Shown here: positions 62,841-64,000 of the stretch, one piece after another
Position numbering within the stretch: the stretch's first letter is position 1
Layout: the number at the start of each line of letters is the position of its first letter
Assembly: GCF_001598695.1 (NCBI RefSeq)
Contig: NZ_BCZK01000019.1
Span: 35,786-99,785 of the forward strand
Source: Klebsiella oxytoca NBRC 105695
GTDB lineage: Bacteria > Pseudomonadota > Gammaproteobacteria > Enterobacterales > Enterobacteriaceae
DNA length: 64,000 nucleotides
Direction of reading: 5' to 3'
Translations under genes and position numbers: made by a program
Notes under the pieces: model-generated
What the model was told of the DNA's origin: nothing
The model's database searches: none
Seen by the model: only the letters and a program-made list of their open reading frames with translations

Positions 62841-63662
62841 GTGGATACGGAATTGCTCAAGACTTTCCTCGAGGTGAGCAGAACTCGCCACTTTGGCCGA
62901 GCCGCAGAGGCGCTTTATCTGACGCAGTCAGCAGTTAGCTTTCGTATTCGTCAGCTGGAGAACCAGCTGGGGGTGAATCTTTTTACCCGCCATCGCAATA
63001 ATATCCGCCTGACTTCAGCCGGAGAGAAACTGCTGCCTTATGCCGAAACCCTGATGAACACCTGGCAAGCTGCGCGCAAGGAGGTCGCAAATGCCTCCCG
63101 GCATAACGAATTTTCAATCGGAGCCAGCGCTTCGCTATGGGAATGCCTGCTTAACGAGTGGTTAGGAAAGCTCTATACAGAGCCCTATAACCTACAATTT
63201 GAGGCGCGAATCGCGCAGAGGCAATCGTTGGTCAAACAGCTGCACGAACGTCAGCTTGATCTACTGATCACGACAGAATCGCCGAAGATGGATGAACTAA
63301 GCAGCCAGTTGCTGGGTAATTTTACCTTAGCGCTTTATTGCGCCTCGCCGGCTAAAAATACAAATGAATTGAATTATTTGCGCCTGGAATGGGGTCCTGA
63401 CTTTCAACAAAATGAAGCGGGATTGATCGGAAATGATGATATTCCTCTCCTGACCACCAGTTCTGCCGAATTAGCGTATCAGCAGCTCAGCGCGCTTAAC
63501 GGCTGCACGTGGTTGCCTGTGCTCTGGGCGCAGGAAAAAAATAACCTGCATACTGTCACTGACAGCGTGACGCTTTCAAGGCCTCTTTATGCGATTTGGC
63601 TACAGAACAGCGATAAGCAAGCGCAAATCCGTGAGATCCTGAAGCACAGCATAGTAGAATAG
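62841..63662 (+). CDS. hdfR: LysR-type regulator HdfR
   Basis: Represses flhDC and affects gltBD in E. coli. 273 residues starting at GTG 62841 ([20 protein letters not shown]) with GGAGAAGA. HTH at about 18-37 ([20 protein letters not shown]), sensor domain beyond residue 90. In E. coli it lies next to trpT at the end of an rrn operon, as here. Confidence 0.94.
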   Translation: MDTELLKTFLEVSRTRHFGRAAEALYLTQSAVSFRIRQLENQLGVNLFTRHRNNIRLTSAGEKLLPYAETLMNTWQAARKEVANASRHNEFSIGASASLWECLLNEWLGKLYTEPYNLQFEARIAQRQSLVKQLHERQLDLLITTESPKMDELSSQLLGNFTLALYCASPAKNTNELNYLRLEWGPDFQQNEAGLIGNDDIPLLTTSSAELAYQQLSALNGCTWLPVLWAQEKNNLHTVTDSVTLSRPLYAIWLQNSDKQAQIREILKHSIVE

Positions 63663-63704
63663 GATGACTCCTCCAGGGACGGAGGATGAATGAAGGGAAA
63701 TTTA

Positions 63705-63738
63705 AAGCAAAAAAAATCCTTTGCCTGAGCAAAGGATT
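63705..63738 (-). terminator. Terminator after trpT
   Basis: A 10-bp stem AATCCTTTGC/GCAAAGGATT with a 4-base loop, followed on the minus strand by TTTTTTTTGC; ends the rRNA/aspT/trpT transcript. Confidence 0.9.
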
Positions 63739-63744
63739 ATTATA

Positions 63745-63820
63745 TGGCAGGGGCGGAGAGACTCGAACTCGCGACACCCGGTTTTGGAGACCGGTGCTCT
63801 ACCAACTGAGCTACGCCCCT
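63745..63820 (-). tRNA. trpT: tRNA-Trp (anticodon CCA)
   Basis: 76 nt with encoded CCA. The minus strand begins AGGGGCGTAGCTCAGTTGG; anticodon CCA in GTCTCCAAAAC; T arm AGTTCGAGTCT. The T stem has GTCGCGAG..., slightly different from E. coli trpT. Confidence 0.96.
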
Positions 63821-63835
63821 AAAGTTTCTTATCAT

Positions 63836-63860
63836 TAAGCCTGCTTAATCAGCAGGCTTA
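63836..63860. other. Hairpin between aspT and trpT
   Basis: A 9-bp stem TAAGCCTGC/GCAGGCTTA with a 7-base loop in the spacer between the two tRNAs, probably a processing element of the polycistronic precursor. Confidence 0.5.
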
Positions 63861-63874
63861 ATTTTTTTAATAAG

Positions 63875-63951
63875 TGGCGGAACGGACGGGACTCGAACCC
63901 GCGACCCCCTGCGTGACAGGCAGGTATTCTAACCGACTGAACTACCGCTCC
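63875..63951 (-). tRNA. aspT: tRNA-Asp (anticodon GTC)
   Basis: 77 nt with encoded CCA. The minus strand begins GGAGCGGTAGTTCAGTCGG; anticodon GTC in CCTGTCACG; T arm GGTTCGAGTCC. In E. coli rrnC the order is 5S-aspT-trpT-hdfR, so a 5S rRNA gene is expected just past the window. Confidence 0.96.
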
Positions 63952-64000
63952 ACCGAATACTTCTGTAACCACCGGATTTATGCACCGGCTTACTACTTAA

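Noticed and set aside
63663..63704. Short inverted repeat (TCCTCC/GGAGGA) after hdfR as a terminator
   Set aside because: Only six base pairs and no T run on the plus strand.

Overview
The window is a chromosomal segment of an enterobacterium. Gene order and protein sequences follow the E. coli/Salmonella region from recQ through uvrD, cyaA, hemCDXY, the enterobacterial common antigen (ECA) cluster, rho-trxA-rhlB-gppA, rep and ilvC-ilvGMEDA to the distal tRNAs of an rRNA operon (aspT-trpT). E. coli yigF/yigG (between rarD and corA) and aslA/aslB (between hemY and the tRNAs) are missing, extra genes flank rep, and ilvG is intact. With GC-rich third codon positions this suggests a Klebsiella/Raoultella/Enterobacter-type genome rather than Escherichia. 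The genus is an inference.

Layout. 1-366: 5' part of recQ. 434-2869: pldA, yigI, rarD. 2911-4128: corA with a leader containing a corL-like ORF and a strong hairpin. 4216-9828 (minus): lptM-dapF-yigA-xerC-yigB-uvrD, with a LexA box and promoter ahead of uvrD. 9967-17424: cyaY, cyaA (TTG start, CRP site) and the divergent heme operon hemCDXY. 17425-18497: a 127-bp ERIC element and the tRNA operon argX-hisR-leuT-proM. 18553-32948 (minus): yifK (thrP) and the complete ECA operon wecA-wzzE-wecBC-rffGH-wecDE-wzxE-wecF-wzyE-wecG. 33191-38353: rho, trxA, rhlB, a possible 38-codon ORF, and gppA.

38372-50455 is the most variable part; in E. coli K-12 only rep and one ppiC lie between gppA and ilvC. 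Three accessory modules lie here. (1) A NahR/NodD-type LysR regulator, a metal-dependent aromatic-acid decarboxylase of the gamma-resorcylate decarboxylase family, and a DUF554 membrane protein. (2) A GntR/UTRA regulator divergent from an ADP-ribosylglycohydrolase, an NCS1 permease and a PfkB kinase; this resembles the uncharacterised yegTUVW locus but has a different permease. (3) Beyond rep, a Crp/Fnr-type regulator, a uridine-phosphorylase-family enzyme and a second PnuC, which look like a nucleoside (perhaps nicotinamide riboside) import and phosphorolysis operon. A second ppiC stands in tandem with the usual one.

50958-60489 is branched-chain amino acid biosynthesis: ilvC with its divergent activator ilvY, then ilvG-M-E-D-A behind the ilvL attenuator. 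A small secreted Tai4-like (T6SS immunity-type) gene lies between ilvY and ilvA. 60840-63951: yifB, maoP, hdfR, trpT and aspT; an rRNA operon is expected just beyond the right edge. I saw no CRISPR array, prophage or insertion sequence.
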